A DNA stretch of 64,000 bases, from positions 124,001 to 188,000 of the forward strand of contig NZ_VWWJ01000009.1 in NCBI RefSeq assembly GCF_011753055.1. Direction: 5' to 3'. The notes beneath the pieces are model-generated. The model saw only the letters and a list, made by a program, of their open reading frames with translations, was not told the DNA's origin and did not search any database. The position numbers and the translations under genes were made by a program. Position 1 is the stretch's first letter. Each line of letters opens with the position of its first letter. This stretch comes from Burkholderia sp. Ax-1719 (GTDB lineage: Bacteria > Pseudomonadota > Gammaproteobacteria > Burkholderiales > Burkholderiaceae). Positions 50,801 through 59,065 of this stretch are shown one piece after another.

Positions 50801-51099
50801 GTGCCCGCCGAGAACGTCAGCTTGATCGAGATATTGCCCTCGGAATTCGCCGAGGACGACATGTACATCAGATTGTCGAGGCCAACCATCTGCTGCTCGA
50901 TCACCTGCACGACCGCGTCCTGGTTGGTCTGCGCGGACGCGCCGTTATAGGTCGCCGTGATCTGGATGGTGGGCGGCGCGATGTCGGGATACTGGTCGAG
51001 CGGCAGTTGGGTGATCGCGAATGCACCCATCAGGGAAACGAGAATCGCGAGCACCCACGCAAAAACCGGGCGATCGATAAAGAAATGAGCGATGCGCAT
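47881..51099 (-). CDS. RND multidrug efflux permease (HAE1/AcrB family)
   Basis: A 1072-residue inner-membrane proton-driven pump. The hydrophobic-amphiphilic efflux pattern begins FFIDRPVFAWVLAILVSLMG. Twelve transmembrane segments are arranged as 1+5+1+5 with two large periplasmic loops. The essential TM4 aspartate pair is in AIGLLVDDAIVVVENVER, and GDAPFRMTPEALENWYVRN and GLSSKNAILIVEFA are typical. The C-terminal tail is His/Glu-rich (SEHEHEHEHAAQEAA), which is not usual for AcrB. It starts 10 bases after the adaptor gene. Confidence 0.95.
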   Translation of the reverse strand: MRIAHFFIDRPVFAWVLAILVSLMGAFAITQLPLDQYPDIAPPTIQITATYNGASAQTNQDAVVQVIEQQMVGLDNLMYMSSSANSEGNISIKLTFSAGTNPDTAQVQVQDQLQSANALLPTEVQESGVTVRKASPDTFLVFNLVSEDGKMSKSAIADYLYSNLEEQIERLPGVGQAQQFGYEYAMRIWLDPNKLQKYALMPSDVVTAIDAQNNDVAAGEVGNTPAVKGQELDATITARSRLTTAQQFRDIVLKTETNGAQVLLGDVARVSLGPQAYTVETNFNNKPASGLGLQLAPGANEVQVDKEVHDFLNKRAASFPDGLKVEYPYEMVPFIKTSIEEVVKTLAEAIVLVVAIMFLFLQNLRTTLIPAIAVPVVLLGTFGILDVFGYSINMLTMFGVVLAIGLLVDDAIVVVENVERLMTEEHLSPRDATKKSMTEISSALVAIAMVLSAVLLPMAFFGGSTGIIYRQFSVSVVSAMALSVVVALTFTPALCATILKDGHEKPKGRFFSGFNRGFDASTGKYRRAIDKMLHHRKPAILIYALLVVGAGLLFVRLPTSFLPTEDQGVLMVTVTAPVGATRERTEATMARVEDYLLKQPAVSEVFNVAGYAVGSNGQNVGMMWVKLKDWSQRTAVSDTAQGFVARASRDLSQQIRDAKVFVLQPPTVRGLGISSGFDMELVDEGNLGHTALAAARDKLIKMANASGIVRQVRFNGLADTPQLSLDIDDRKANAMGLAPGDINTTVEDALGGEYVDEFLDNQRIKKVYVQGDAPFRMTPEALENWYVRNSVGTMVPFSAFSTSHWTFGPPELDRYNAQSSFEIVGDPAPGVSSGQAMQTMAQLVAQLPKGITYAWTGLSYQEQLSGGQAPYLYAVSVLFVFLCLAALYESWSVPLAVLLIVPLGVFGAALGTTLRGLSNDVYFQVGLLVTVGLSSKNAILIVEFATMLEKQGATTLKAIEQAVALRIRPIVMTSLAFLLGVAPLVVASGAGAAARQSIGTGVFGGTLVGTVLAIFFTPLSYFMVRKLSGKDAAPGGPRGPGGANAPADGSGSTGAQASEHEHEHEHAAQEAA

Positions 51100-51109
51100 G
51101 CGACAGCCC

Positions 51110-52294
51110 TCAATCCGCCGAAGGCGACGCAGCGGCGGTATTGGCTACCTGATCGCCGCCCGGCGCTTCTGTCGCTTTCACCGTATCGCCGACGCTCACG
51201 AACTGCGATCCCGCCACGACGATACGCTCGCCCGCGGCAAGGCCGCCCGTCACGACCCATTCGTTATTGTTCGCCGTCCCGGCGAGCATCAAGGTGCGTT
51301 GCTCGATCTTGTCCTGCGCGTCGACGATCAACGCCGTGGCGTTGCCGCGCTGATCGTGCACGACCGCCTGCTGCGGCACGAGAATCGCGCTTTCGTTGAT
51401 GCCCTGATCGATCACGGCATGCAGATATTCGCCGGGCAGCAAGAGCTTGTCCGGATTTGGCACGATCACCCGCAGCGTAATCGTCCCCGTGGTCTGGTCG
51501 ACGCCGACGCCCGCGAATTGCAGCGTGCCTTCGTGCGCGTAGGTCGAGCCGTCTTCCAGCGTGATCTTCACCTTGGCATTGCCGTTCGCATCGGTCTTGT
51601 ACGCGCCGCTCGCCAGCTTCTTGCGCAGCGCGAGCACGTCCGTGCTGGATTCGGTGACGTCCAGGTACATCGGGTCGTAGGCGTAAATGGTCGCCAGCGC
51701 CGTGGTCTGATCCGCCGTCACCAGCGCGCCGGGCGTATACGCCGATGCGCTGATCGTGCCCGTCACCGGCGCGGTCACGCGCGTGTAGCCCAGATTGATG
51801 CGCGCGCTTTCCAGCGCGGCCTTGTCGGCGTCGATGGTCGCTTCGTCCTGCTTGAGCGTGGCCTCGGCTTCTTCCAGCGTTTCCTTGCTGATTGCGTCGA
51901 TGGCGGCAAGCGAGCGGTCGCGTTCGGCGATCGGCTGGGCAGAGAGCAAGGCGGCCTGGGCTTTTTCGAGCTCGGCCTTGTCGGCGTCCCAGGTCGCCTG
52001 ATAGGGCGCCGGGTCGATCTGATACAACACCTGTCCTTCGTGCACCACGCTGCCTTCGGCAAACAGGCGCTTCTGGATCACGCCGGTCACCTGGGGCGTG
52101 ACCGGCGACGTCAGGAACGACGTTGCGCGTCCCGGCATGGACGCCGACTGCGCAAACGGCACCATCTTGACCGTTTCAACGATCACCGTCTGCACCTTTT
52201 TCTGCGCGGTTTTTTGCTCATGTGAACACGCCGCCAGCGCACAGGTCAGGAGCAGAACGCCTGTGCGTCGACGCGCGAAATGCCGGATTTGCAT
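51110..52294 (-). CDS. RND efflux periplasmic adaptor
   Basis: A 394-residue membrane-fusion protein. The ATG at 52294 gives a lipoprotein signal (LLLTCALAACSHEQK). Lipoyl halves (QVTGVIQKRLFAEGSVVHEGQVLYQIDP, cited as QVTGVIQKRLFAEGSVV) flank a coiled-coil hairpin rich in Ala/Glu/Asp. A beta-barrel and membrane-proximal domain follow. It is the first gene of the efflux operon: adaptor, pump, outer-membrane factor, kinase, regulator. A 281-base upstream region must hold the promoter. Confidence 0.94.
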   Translation of the reverse strand: MQIRHFARRRTGVLLLTCALAACSHEQKTAQKKVQTVIVETVKMVPFAQSASMPGRATSFLTSPVTPQVTGVIQKRLFAEGSVVHEGQVLYQIDPAPYQATWDADKAELEKAQAALLSAQPIAERDRSLAAIDAISKETLEEAEATLKQDEATIDADKAALESARINLGYTRVTAPVTGTISASAYTPGALVTADQTTALATIYAYDPMYLDVTESSTDVLALRKKLASGAYKTDANGNAKVKITLEDGSTYAHEGTLQFAGVGVDQTTGTITLRVIVPNPDKLLLPGEYLHAVIDQGINESAILVPQQAVVHDQRGNATALIVDAQDKIEQRTLMLAGTANNNEWVVTGGLAAGERIVVAGSQFVSVGDTVKATEAPGGDQVANTAAASPSAD

Positions 52295-52575
52295 AGTGTT
52301 GGCCTCAATACCATGAGCGCGGTCCACGCCCGATTGCGGGATTATGCAAATCAAATTCGCAAGAAATTAGGATGACGCGCAGCGCTCTGGCGCGACAACG
52401 GTGTCGTTGCCGATTCAATCTTTCAGATCGCTGAATACCCTGGTGCGCGCCAGCCAGACCCTAAAGAATCCGTGTCGATCGCCGATAGGTGGATCAGGGG
52501 TGTTTTTCTCCGTGCTTTTATGGGTGAAAAGAACACCGTAAAAACCGATTTTTTAGTAAATCAAGGATTGATGGA

Positions 52576-53400
52576 ATGCAGACCAGGAAGATTCGTGCGT
52601 TGACTGCCGCGTCATTGGCGTCCGTGGGGCTGTTGTCGGGATGTGTGCAGTTCGTCTCCGTCAAAGACATTGCCAGCGACAAACCGGCGTACCTCGCAAC
52701 GCACTTCGGCATTAATGCGTTGCCGAACTCCGTGCGCGACAAATTTCCCGCTGCCGGCAATCACCCTCTTCCCTTCAAGATACTGACGCTGTCCGGTACG
52801 GTCTCGGGGCACGTCGGCACCGTGGGTACGAAGAGTGACTTCAAAACCACGCTGATCAACGCGCAGGATACCGGTCTGGTCCAGCAGATCATGGAGCTAT
52901 CCGCCAACGACGTACCGGCTAGCGCAACCTTCAGCATTTCGTATCTCAATCTGATCGATCTGAAATCCGAAACCGCTTCGTACTCGAAAACGATTGCCAT
53001 GCTTCCGGTTGTGGTGCACGACGTCGGCAATAACCAGTTCGTGTTCGATGCGCCCAAGGAAGACACTACGTACACCACGACGTTCGAAAGCGGTACGACG
53101 GTTCAGCTCGTCAACTTCCGTTCCTCGGTGACGAGCTGTCACACAGGCCGTTTTTATTCCGCTTCCCAAGTCAACGCAGCGCTGAGTGGCAAGGCGATTG
53201 ATTTCGAGTGCGAAGACACGAAAGACGGCATCGTTCAGGACAAGTCGCGGCGAACCTATCTAACCGAATACGGTATTGCCGTCCCCCGTTCGATCGCTAC
53301 GTCAGTCCTGAAATTCGACTGGACCTATAGCGACATCGCAAAAGATGGTGAAAGCCCGGCCATCCATTCCGGCAAACCCATCAGCAACAACGCTATCTGA
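52576..53400 (+). CDS. Lipoprotein of unknown function
   Basis: A 274-residue predicted lipoprotein with a lipobox (LLSGCVQFV) near residue 20. The rest is a mix of beta strands (FKILTLSGTVSGHVGTVG, TATYSKTI-like YSKTIAMLPVVVHDVG, TTYTTTFESGTTVQLVNF) and two cysteine pairs (SCHTGRF and FECED). I do not recognise the family. Codon use is less GC-biased than neighbours, so it may be acquired. AAGGA lies 8 bases before the ATG. It stands alone between the divergent efflux operon and a convergent LysR gene. Confidence 0.78.
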   Translation: MQTRKIRALTAASLASVGLLSGCVQFVSVKDIASDKPAYLATHFGINALPNSVRDKFPAAGNHPLPFKILTLSGTVSGHVGTVGTKSDFKTTLINAQDTGLVQQIMELSANDVPASATFSISYLNLIDLKSETASYSKTIAMLPVVVHDVGNNQFVFDAPKEDTTYTTTFESGTTVQLVNFRSSVTSCHTGRFYSASQVNAALSGKAIDFECEDTKDGIVQDKSRRTYLTEYGIAVPRSIATSVLKFDWTYSDIAKDGESPAIHSGKPISNNAI

Positions 53401-53426
53401 TCCTGTTGCGATTGCCCATCGTCGAA

Positions 53427-54344
53427 TCAACCCGCGCGTGCGCCGTCCCACGGCGCCACGCCACCGAACGCTTCCACCAGGAAATCGATCATGACGCGTA
53501 CGCGGGCGCTCAGATGTCGACGGCTCGGGTAGATCGCGAGGATATCGATCTCGGGCAGGCGATATTCGGGTAACACGCGAACCAGCCTGCCCGCGCGCAG
53601 ATCGTCGCCGATCAGAAAGGTCGGCTGCCAGATCAGGCCTTCTCCGGCCAGCGCGGCGGCGCGCGCCGTATCGCCGTTATTGGTGTGCATGTGGCAGTCC
53701 ACCTTCACCGGGTGAGCCTTGCCGCCGCGGTCGATCAGTTCCCACTCATCGCCGGTAGCCGCGTAGGTATAGCCGATGCAGCGATGATCCATCAGGTCCG
53801 CCGGCACGGCAGGCAATCCGCAGCGCGTCAGATAGTCCGGCGACGCGCACAGGATGTTCTGCGAAGTGGCCAGCTTGCGCGCGGCGTGACTGGTCGAACC
53901 CGCGCGTGAAATGCGGATGGCGAGATCGTAGCCTTCGTCGACGATATCGACGACGCGGTCAATCAGCGCGACGTCGAGTTCGATGCCCGGGTACTTGCGC
54001 ATGAACCCGGGCCAGAGCGGCGCGAGATACTGGATGCCGAAGCTGACGGGCGCGTTGATGCGCAAGCGTCCCCGTGGCTCGACCGTGGCCGACGACACCA
54101 GCCCTTCGGTTTCCGCGACATCGTCGAGGATGGATTTGCAACGCGCGTAAAGCGTCTCGCCGCCCTCGGTCAGCGACAACGTGCGCGAGGTGCGATTGAG
54201 CAGCCGCGTGCCGAGGTGCGCCTCCAGTTCATGCACATAGCGGGTGACATTGGCCGGCGAGGTGCCCAGCAGTTCCGCCGCGCGCGCAAAGCCGCCGCGG
54301 TTCACCACCGTCACAAAAACCTCGAAAGCGCGCAAGCGGTCCAT
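53427..54344 (-). CDS. LysR-family transcriptional regulator
   Basis: A 305-residue LysR of the group with many members in Burkholderia. The HTH (MDRLRAFEVFVTVVNRGGFA, ELLGTSPANVTRYVHELE) occupies residues 1-60 and a PBP2-CrgA-type effector domain follows (GRLRINAPVSFGIQYLAP). It is divergent from two SDR genes, which it probably controls. A T-N11-A type palindrome lies between. Confidence 0.92.
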   Translation of the reverse strand: MDRLRAFEVFVTVVNRGGFARAAELLGTSPANVTRYVHELEAHLGTRLLNRTSRTLSLTEGGETLYARCKSILDDVAETEGLVSSATVEPRGRLRINAPVSFGIQYLAPLWPGFMRKYPGIELDVALIDRVVDIVDEGYDLAIRISRAGSTSHAARKLATSQNILCASPDYLTRCGLPAVPADLMDHRCIGYTYAATGDEWELIDRGGKAHPVKVDCHMHTNNGDTARAAALAGEGLIWQPTFLIGDDLRAGRLVRVLPEYRLPEIDILAIYPSRRHLSARVRVMIDFLVEAFGGVAPWDGARAG

Positions 54345-54355
54345 GCCCCTCTCCG

Positions 54356-54378
54356 ATCATTCATAAAAACTTAATGAT
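54356..54378. promoter_or_regulatory. LysR-type binding site upstream of the SDR genes
   Basis: ATCATT-N11-AATGAT is a perfect 6-bp inverted repeat with the T-N11-A core of LysR sites. It lies 12 bases upstream of the LysR ATG and 105 bases upstream of the first SDR gene. Confidence 0.6.
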
Positions 54379-54482
54379 AGGACCATCTTTTCGTCCTTTC
54401 CACTATCAAGACTGAATCCTATATTGCTGTCACGGGCCAGCGCACAGGGCAATGGCCGAAGCAATACCTCAGGAGATTCAAC

Positions 54483-55247
54483 ATGGAACGTTTGACTGGG
54501 AAAGTGGCCATCGTGACGGGCGCCAGCGCTGGAATTGGCCGTGCCACCGCAAAGCTGTTCGCGCGGGAAGGCGCCAAGGTGGTGATCGCGGCGCGCCGCG
54601 AGCAAGAGCTAGAAAAGCTGGCCGCCGAGATCGCCAGCGAAGGCGGAGAAGTTGCGTATCTGGCGGGCGACGTGCAATCGGAAGCGTTCGCTCAGGCGCT
54701 GGTCGAACTTGCCGTGAGCCGTTTTGGCCGGCTGGATATCGCCTACAACAACGCCGGCACGCTGGGCGAGATGGGCCCGAGCACCGGGATTTCAGAAGCG
54801 GGCTGGAACGCCGCGCTGGCCACCAATCTGACCAGCGCCTTCCTCGGCGCGAAACATCAGATCCCCGAAATGCTCAAGCACGGCGGCGGATCGATCATCT
54901 TCACATCGACCTTCGTGGGTTACTCGTTTGCCTTTCCGGGCACGGCCGCCTACGCGGCGAGCAAGGCCGGTCTCATCGGCCTGACTCAGGCGCTGGCCGC
55001 CGAATACGGCCCGCAGGGCGTGCGCGTGAACGCGGTGCTGCCGGGCGCGGTGGATACGGAGATGTATCGCGACATGAACGACAGCAGCGAGTCTCAGGCC
55101 TTCGTGACAGGACTGCATGCGCTCAAGCGCGTCGCGAAGCCGGAAGAACTCGCGCGCTCGGTGCTTTATCTGGCTTCGGACGATTCGTCGTTCGTGACCG
55201 GCACGGCGTCGCTCGTCGATGGCGGCGCTTCGATTACGCGTACGTAA
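54483..55247 (+). CDS. SDR-family oxidoreductase
   Basis: A 254-residue classical short-chain dehydrogenase. GASAGIG (residues 13-19) binds the cofactor, NNAG follows near residue 90, and YAASKAG has the catalytic Tyr and Lys. The ending VTGTASLVDGGASIT is typical. AARREQ after the second strand suggests NADPH preference. CAGGAG precedes the ATG. The next SDR gene is 39 bases away. The substrate is unknown. Confidence 0.93.
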   Translation: MERLTGKVAIVTGASAGIGRATAKLFAREGAKVVIAARREQELEKLAAEIASEGGEVAYLAGDVQSEAFAQALVELAVSRFGRLDIAYNNAGTLGEMGPSTGISEAGWNAALATNLTSAFLGAKHQIPEMLKHGGGSIIFTSTFVGYSFAFPGTAAYAASKAGLIGLTQALAAEYGPQGVRVNAVLPGAVDTEMYRDMNDSSESQAFVTGLHALKRVAKPEELARSVLYLASDDSSFVTGTASLVDGGASITRT

Positions 55248-55286
55248 ATCCCTCACCTCAATGTCAATCAAGGAAAGGAAACGTTC

Positions 55287-56078
55287 ATGGACTTGCATCT
55301 GAAAGGCAAACTCGCGCTGGTCAGCGGCAGCACGGCCGGCATTGGCCTTGCCATCGCCACCACCCTGGCGCAGGAAGGCGCGCGCGTAATCGTCAACGGC
55401 CGTTCGCAATCGTCGGTGGATGCCGTGGTGAAGCAGCTCAAAGCCGAAACCGGCGGCGAAGTGGCCGGATTCGCAGGCGATCTGAGTGTGGCCGCCGCAG
55501 CCGAAGAAGTGGCGCGCCGCTTCCCGAATGTGGAAATCCTGGTCAATAACCTGGGCATCTTCGAGCCCAAACCGTTCGAAGCGATTCCCGATGAAGACTG
55601 GCTGCGTTTCTTCGATGTCAACGTCCTGAGCGGCGTGCGTCTTGCCCGCCTGTATCTGCCTGCCATGCGCGAGGCCGACTGGGGGCGCATCATCTTCATT
55701 TCGAGCGAAAGCGGCGTGCAGATTCCTGCCGAAATGATCCACTACGGCATGACCAAGACCGCGCAGCTCGCAGTCTCGCGCGGGCTGGCCGAAGCCGTTG
55801 CCGGAACCGGCATCACCGTCAACAGCGTGCTGCCGGGCCCGACGAAGTCGCGTGGCGTAGGCGAATTCGTCGAGACGCTGGCAAAGGCCGACGGCAAGTC
55901 GTTCGAAGCATTCGAAAAGGAGTTCTTCGAGAAGGTTCGGCCCACGTCGCTGATCAAGCGATTCGGCACGCCGCAGGAAATTGCCTCGCTGGTGGCCTAT
56001 ATCGCCAGCCCGCTGGCTTCGGCCACCACGGGAGCCGCGTTGCGCGCCGATGGGGGCGTGGTGAAGAGCGCGTTCTAG
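55287..56078 (+). CDS. SDR-family oxidoreductase
   Basis: A 263-residue classical SDR. GSTAGIG is at about residues 12-18, NNLGIFEPK replaces NNAG, the serine is in ISSESGVQIPA and YGMTKTAQ gives Tyr and Lys. It resembles the YgfF/FabG-like group that has a long helix before the C-terminus (EKEFFEKVRPTSLIKRFGTP). AAGGAAAGGAAA precedes the ATG. It is the second gene of the LysR-controlled pair. Confidence 0.93.
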   Translation: MDLHLKGKLALVSGSTAGIGLAIATTLAQEGARVIVNGRSQSSVDAVVKQLKAETGGEVAGFAGDLSVAAAAEEVARRFPNVEILVNNLGIFEPKPFEAIPDEDWLRFFDVNVLSGVRLARLYLPAMREADWGRIIFISSESGVQIPAEMIHYGMTKTAQLAVSRGLAEAVAGTGITVNSVLPGPTKSRGVGEFVETLAKADGKSFEAFEKEFFEKVRPTSLIKRFGTPQEIASLVAYIASPLASATTGAALRADGGVVKSAF

Positions 56079-56098
56079 TTTGCAAAGACAGGACAGGA

Positions 56099-56132
56099 CC
56101 GGCGGGGTGGGCGTTAGCGCCCAGCCCGCCGG
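56099..56132. terminator. Hairpin between convergent SDR and GMC genes
   Basis: CCGGCGGGGTGGGCG-TTAG-CGCCCAGCCCGCCGG is a 15-bp stem with one mismatch. No clear T-tract follows on either strand, so it may be a bidirectional attenuating hairpin. It fills most of the 68-base gap. Confidence 0.6.
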
Positions 56133-56146
56133 CCTCTTCCCGCGCG

Positions 56147-57844
56147 CTAGACGAGCGATTGCGCCGACACTTCGCGCGTGCGCTTTGTCGTCGGGTATGG
56201 CGGGTCACCACCGCTGTCGCGATCTTCGAGAATCAGCTCGGCGGCGCGATAACCGAGCATCATCGCCGGACCGTTCGTATTGCCCGACGGCAGCGTCGGC
56301 ATCGACGAACAATCCACCACGCGCAATCCCGCCAGCCCATGCACGCGCAGGCGCGAGTCGAGCACGGCGTCGCCGGGCGCGCCCATCCGGCATGTTCCGG
56401 TCGCGTGCACGCCCGGACTCACCAGCCATTTCAGTGCCTCGAAGATTTCGTCGTCGCTCTGATGTTGCGCGCCGGGCACCACCTCGCGAACGATATAGGG
56501 GGCAAGCGCGGGCTGCGCCGCGAACTCGCGCATGAGCCGCAACATCTCCACCAGCAGCGTGCGGTCCTCGGGATCGCCCCACCAGTTGGCATCGACCAGC
56601 ACCGGCTGCGTGACGTCGGCAGACTGGATCGCCACGCTGCCACGACTTTTGGGCCGCAGGTAGTAGCCGTTGAGCGTGAGACCCGGTTGATCTTCCAGCG
56701 CGCCGCGCCCCGGATCGGCCTTGATTTCCTCGCTCGAACGCATCGAAAACGGTCCAACGCCGAACTGCACATCGGGCCAATGCGGCGCGGAGCGCATCGA
56801 AACCAGCGCCGTCAATTCCGGCGAGGTGTACGCCATCAACCCGGTGCGCGTCGTGTAGTACTGAAGCACATGGCGCATCAGCCGCCAGCCGTGGAATTCG
56901 CGATTGAAACCCGCATCGTTGCGCATGCGAAACGAGATCGAGAACATCGCATGATCGGCGAGATGGCGGCCCACGGCGGGCAGATCCTTCACCAGTGCGA
57001 CGCCCGCTTTCGCCAGCACATCGGCGGGACCGACGCCCGAGAGCTGCAACAGCTTCGGGCTTTGCAGCACGCCGGCGCACAGAATCACCTCACGCCGCGC
57101 CCGTGCGAAATATGCCACCTCGCCCACGCGGTAGTGCACGCCCGCCGCGCGCTCGCCCTCGAACGCGATGCGCTGCGCCAGCGCGCCAGTCTTCACGACG
57201 AGATTGCTGCGGCCCATCGCGGGTTTGAGAAACGCGCGATACGCCGAAGCGCGGCGGCCGCGCCGATCCACCGTTGCCTGCGTATAGCCGATGCCCTGCG
57301 TATCCGGCGTATTGATATCGTCGAGCACCGGCAGGCCCATCTGCCGGCCGGCTTCGCGCGCCGCGCGGATCACCGGCGAGCGGAACGGCAACTCCGTTAT
57401 CTGCAGCGGCCCGTTGCGGCCGCGCGAACGATGCCCGTGGCGATATCGATAGCTTTCCATTTCGTTGAAGCAGCGCTCGACTTCGCTCCACGACCATTCG
57501 CGCAGGCCCATGTCGCGCCAGGCGTCGTAATCCGCGGGCATGCCGCGCAGATACCAGGTGCCGTTGGTCGAACTCGATCCGCCCAGACCGCGCCCATAGA
57601 CCCATGTTTCATTCGCGGGACGATCCTTCTGCGCCTTCACGGGGAACTGCCAGAAGTATTGCGGATTGCCCCACATTTTCATGAATGCGCGCGGCATGCG
57701 CACGAGTTCGGATTCGTTGTCGCCGCCCGCTTCGAGCAGCAGCACCCGGCTTTTGCCGTCGCGGGTGAGCCGGTCGGCGAGCACACTGCCCGACGACCCT
57801 GCGCCCACAATGACGTAGTCGTACGCATCATCTACATTACTCAT
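56147..57844 (-). CDS. GMC-family oxidoreductase (choline dehydrogenase-like)
   Basis: A 565-residue FAD oxidoreductase. The N-terminal DYVIVGAGSSGSVLADRL binds FAD, GRGLGGSSSTNGTWYLRG is GMC signature 1, and the C-terminal GVHATGTCRMG and SGNTNGPAMMLGYRAAELI include the active-site His and Asn region. There is no Tat signal. It resembles choline or alcohol dehydrogenases rather than sugar 3-dehydrogenases. It is the last gene of a five-gene operon and lies 50 bases after the Gfo/Idh gene. Probable substrate: an alcohol or sugar derivative. Confidence 0.92.
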   Translation of the reverse strand: MSNVDDAYDYVIVGAGSSGSVLADRLTRDGKSRVLLLEAGGDNESELVRMPRAFMKMWGNPQYFWQFPVKAQKDRPANETWVYGRGLGGSSSTNGTWYLRGMPADYDAWRDMGLREWSWSEVERCFNEMESYRYRHGHRSRGRNGPLQITELPFRSPVIRAAREAGRQMGLPVLDDINTPDTQGIGYTQATVDRRGRRASAYRAFLKPAMGRSNLVVKTGALAQRIAFEGERAAGVHYRVGEVAYFARARREVILCAGVLQSPKLLQLSGVGPADVLAKAGVALVKDLPAVGRHLADHAMFSISFRMRNDAGFNREFHGWRLMRHVLQYYTTRTGLMAYTSPELTALVSMRSAPHWPDVQFGVGPFSMRSSEEIKADPGRGALEDQPGLTLNGYYLRPKSRGSVAIQSADVTQPVLVDANWWGDPEDRTLLVEMLRLMREFAAQPALAPYIVREVVPGAQHQSDDEIFEALKWLVSPGVHATGTCRMGAPGDAVLDSRLRVHGLAGLRVVDCSSMPTLPSGNTNGPAMMLGYRAAELILEDRDSGGDPPYPTTKRTREVSAQSLV

Positions 57845-57894
57845 CGATACTCCTGCAATGTGTCTTTCGAATATTGGCCATCGGGCACGCCCTG

Positions 57895-59040
57895 TCAGCA
57901 AAGCGGCAGCCACACGCCGCCTGCACGTGACGAGGCCAGCGCCGTCCGGACAAACCGCATGCCGTCGAGGCCGTCCTCGATGGTCGGAAACGCACTTTCA
58001 TCGGGTCCGCGCTCACCTGCGCGATGCGCGTGAACCGCCCCTGCAAAGTCGGCGTAAAGGTTCGCGAACGCTTCCAGATAACCTTCCGGATGCCCCATCG
58101 GCACGCGCGTCGCCCTGGCGGCGGTAGCGCCAAGCCGGGCGTCGCCGCGCCGGATCACGCGCGCGCTGTCGCCTAACGGCGCGAAGTGGAGTTCATCGGG
58201 GGTTTCCTGCCGCCAGCTCAAGCCGCCGCGCGAGCCGTAGATCGACAGTTCCAGGTTGTTCGCGTTGCCGGGCGCGGTCTGACTCGCCCACAACATGCCG
58301 CGCGCGCCGTTGGCGTAGCGCAGCAGCACGTGCGCGTTGTCGTCCACCTTGCGCCCCGTGACGGCGCTCGTGAGATCGGCCAGCAGCGCGTGGGCGTCGA
58401 GTCCGCTCACATAGCGCGCGAGGTGATAAGCATGCGTACCGATATCGGCGATGGCACCGCCCTCGCCCGCCTGGGCCGGATCGCTGCGCCACGCGGCCTG
58501 CTTGTTGCCGGACGCCTCGACGGGTTCGCTCAGCCAGTCCTGCGCATAACGCACCTGCACCGAGCGGATCTCGCCAATTTCGCCGGCGGCCACCCGTTCG
58601 CGCGCGTGCCGAACGAGCGGATAGCCGCTATACGTGTATGTCACGCCGAACAGACGCCCCGCTGCGCGCGCGAGGCGCGCAAGTTCGTTCGCCTCGTCGA
58701 GCGTCGTCGCCAGCGGCTTGTCGCAGAGCACATGCAGACCCGCGGCGAGGCAGTCGCGCGCGACGCGCGCATGCAAATGATTGGGCGTTACGATGACGAC
58801 CGCCTCGATGCCGTCATCGCGCTGGCTCTCGCCATCGAGCATCGCCTGCCAGCTCGCATAGGCGCGGGCGGAATCAATGCCCAACGCCGTGCCCGATGCG
58901 CGCGAGCGCTGCGCATCGGCGGAAAATGCACCGGCCAGCAGCCGGTATTCGCCATCGAGCCGCGCCGCCATGCGATGAACCGCGCCGATGAATGCCCCCT
59001 CGCCGCCGCCCACCATCCCGATCCTGATCAATTCCTTCAT
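57895..59040 (-). CDS. Gfo/Idh/MocA-family oxidoreductase
   Basis: A 381-residue NAD(P)-dependent oxidoreductase. The Rossmann fold begins RIGMVGGGEGAFIGAVHR (residues 6-23). The conserved Lys is in CDKPLATTLDEA, replacing the usual EKP motif, and the His motif is in IADIGTHAYHLARY. The family acts on sugars, inositols and their keto forms. It begins 25 bases after the isomerase gene, with the ATG at 59040. The longer frame upstream is not coding. Confidence 0.92.
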   Translation of the reverse strand: MKELIRIGMVGGGEGAFIGAVHRMAARLDGEYRLLAGAFSADAQRSRASGTALGIDSARAYASWQAMLDGESQRDDGIEAVVIVTPNHLHARVARDCLAAGLHVLCDKPLATTLDEANELARLARAAGRLFGVTYTYSGYPLVRHARERVAAGEIGEIRSVQVRYAQDWLSEPVEASGNKQAAWRSDPAQAGEGGAIADIGTHAYHLARYVSGLDAHALLADLTSAVTGRKVDDNAHVLLRYANGARGMLWASQTAPGNANNLELSIYGSRGGLSWRQETPDELHFAPLGDSARVIRRGDARLGATAARATRVPMGHPEGYLEAFANLYADFAGAVHAHRAGERGPDESAFPTIEDGLDGMRFVRTALASSRAGGVWLPLC

Positions 59041-59065
59041 GCTTCGTGGTCCTTGGTAAAACCCG

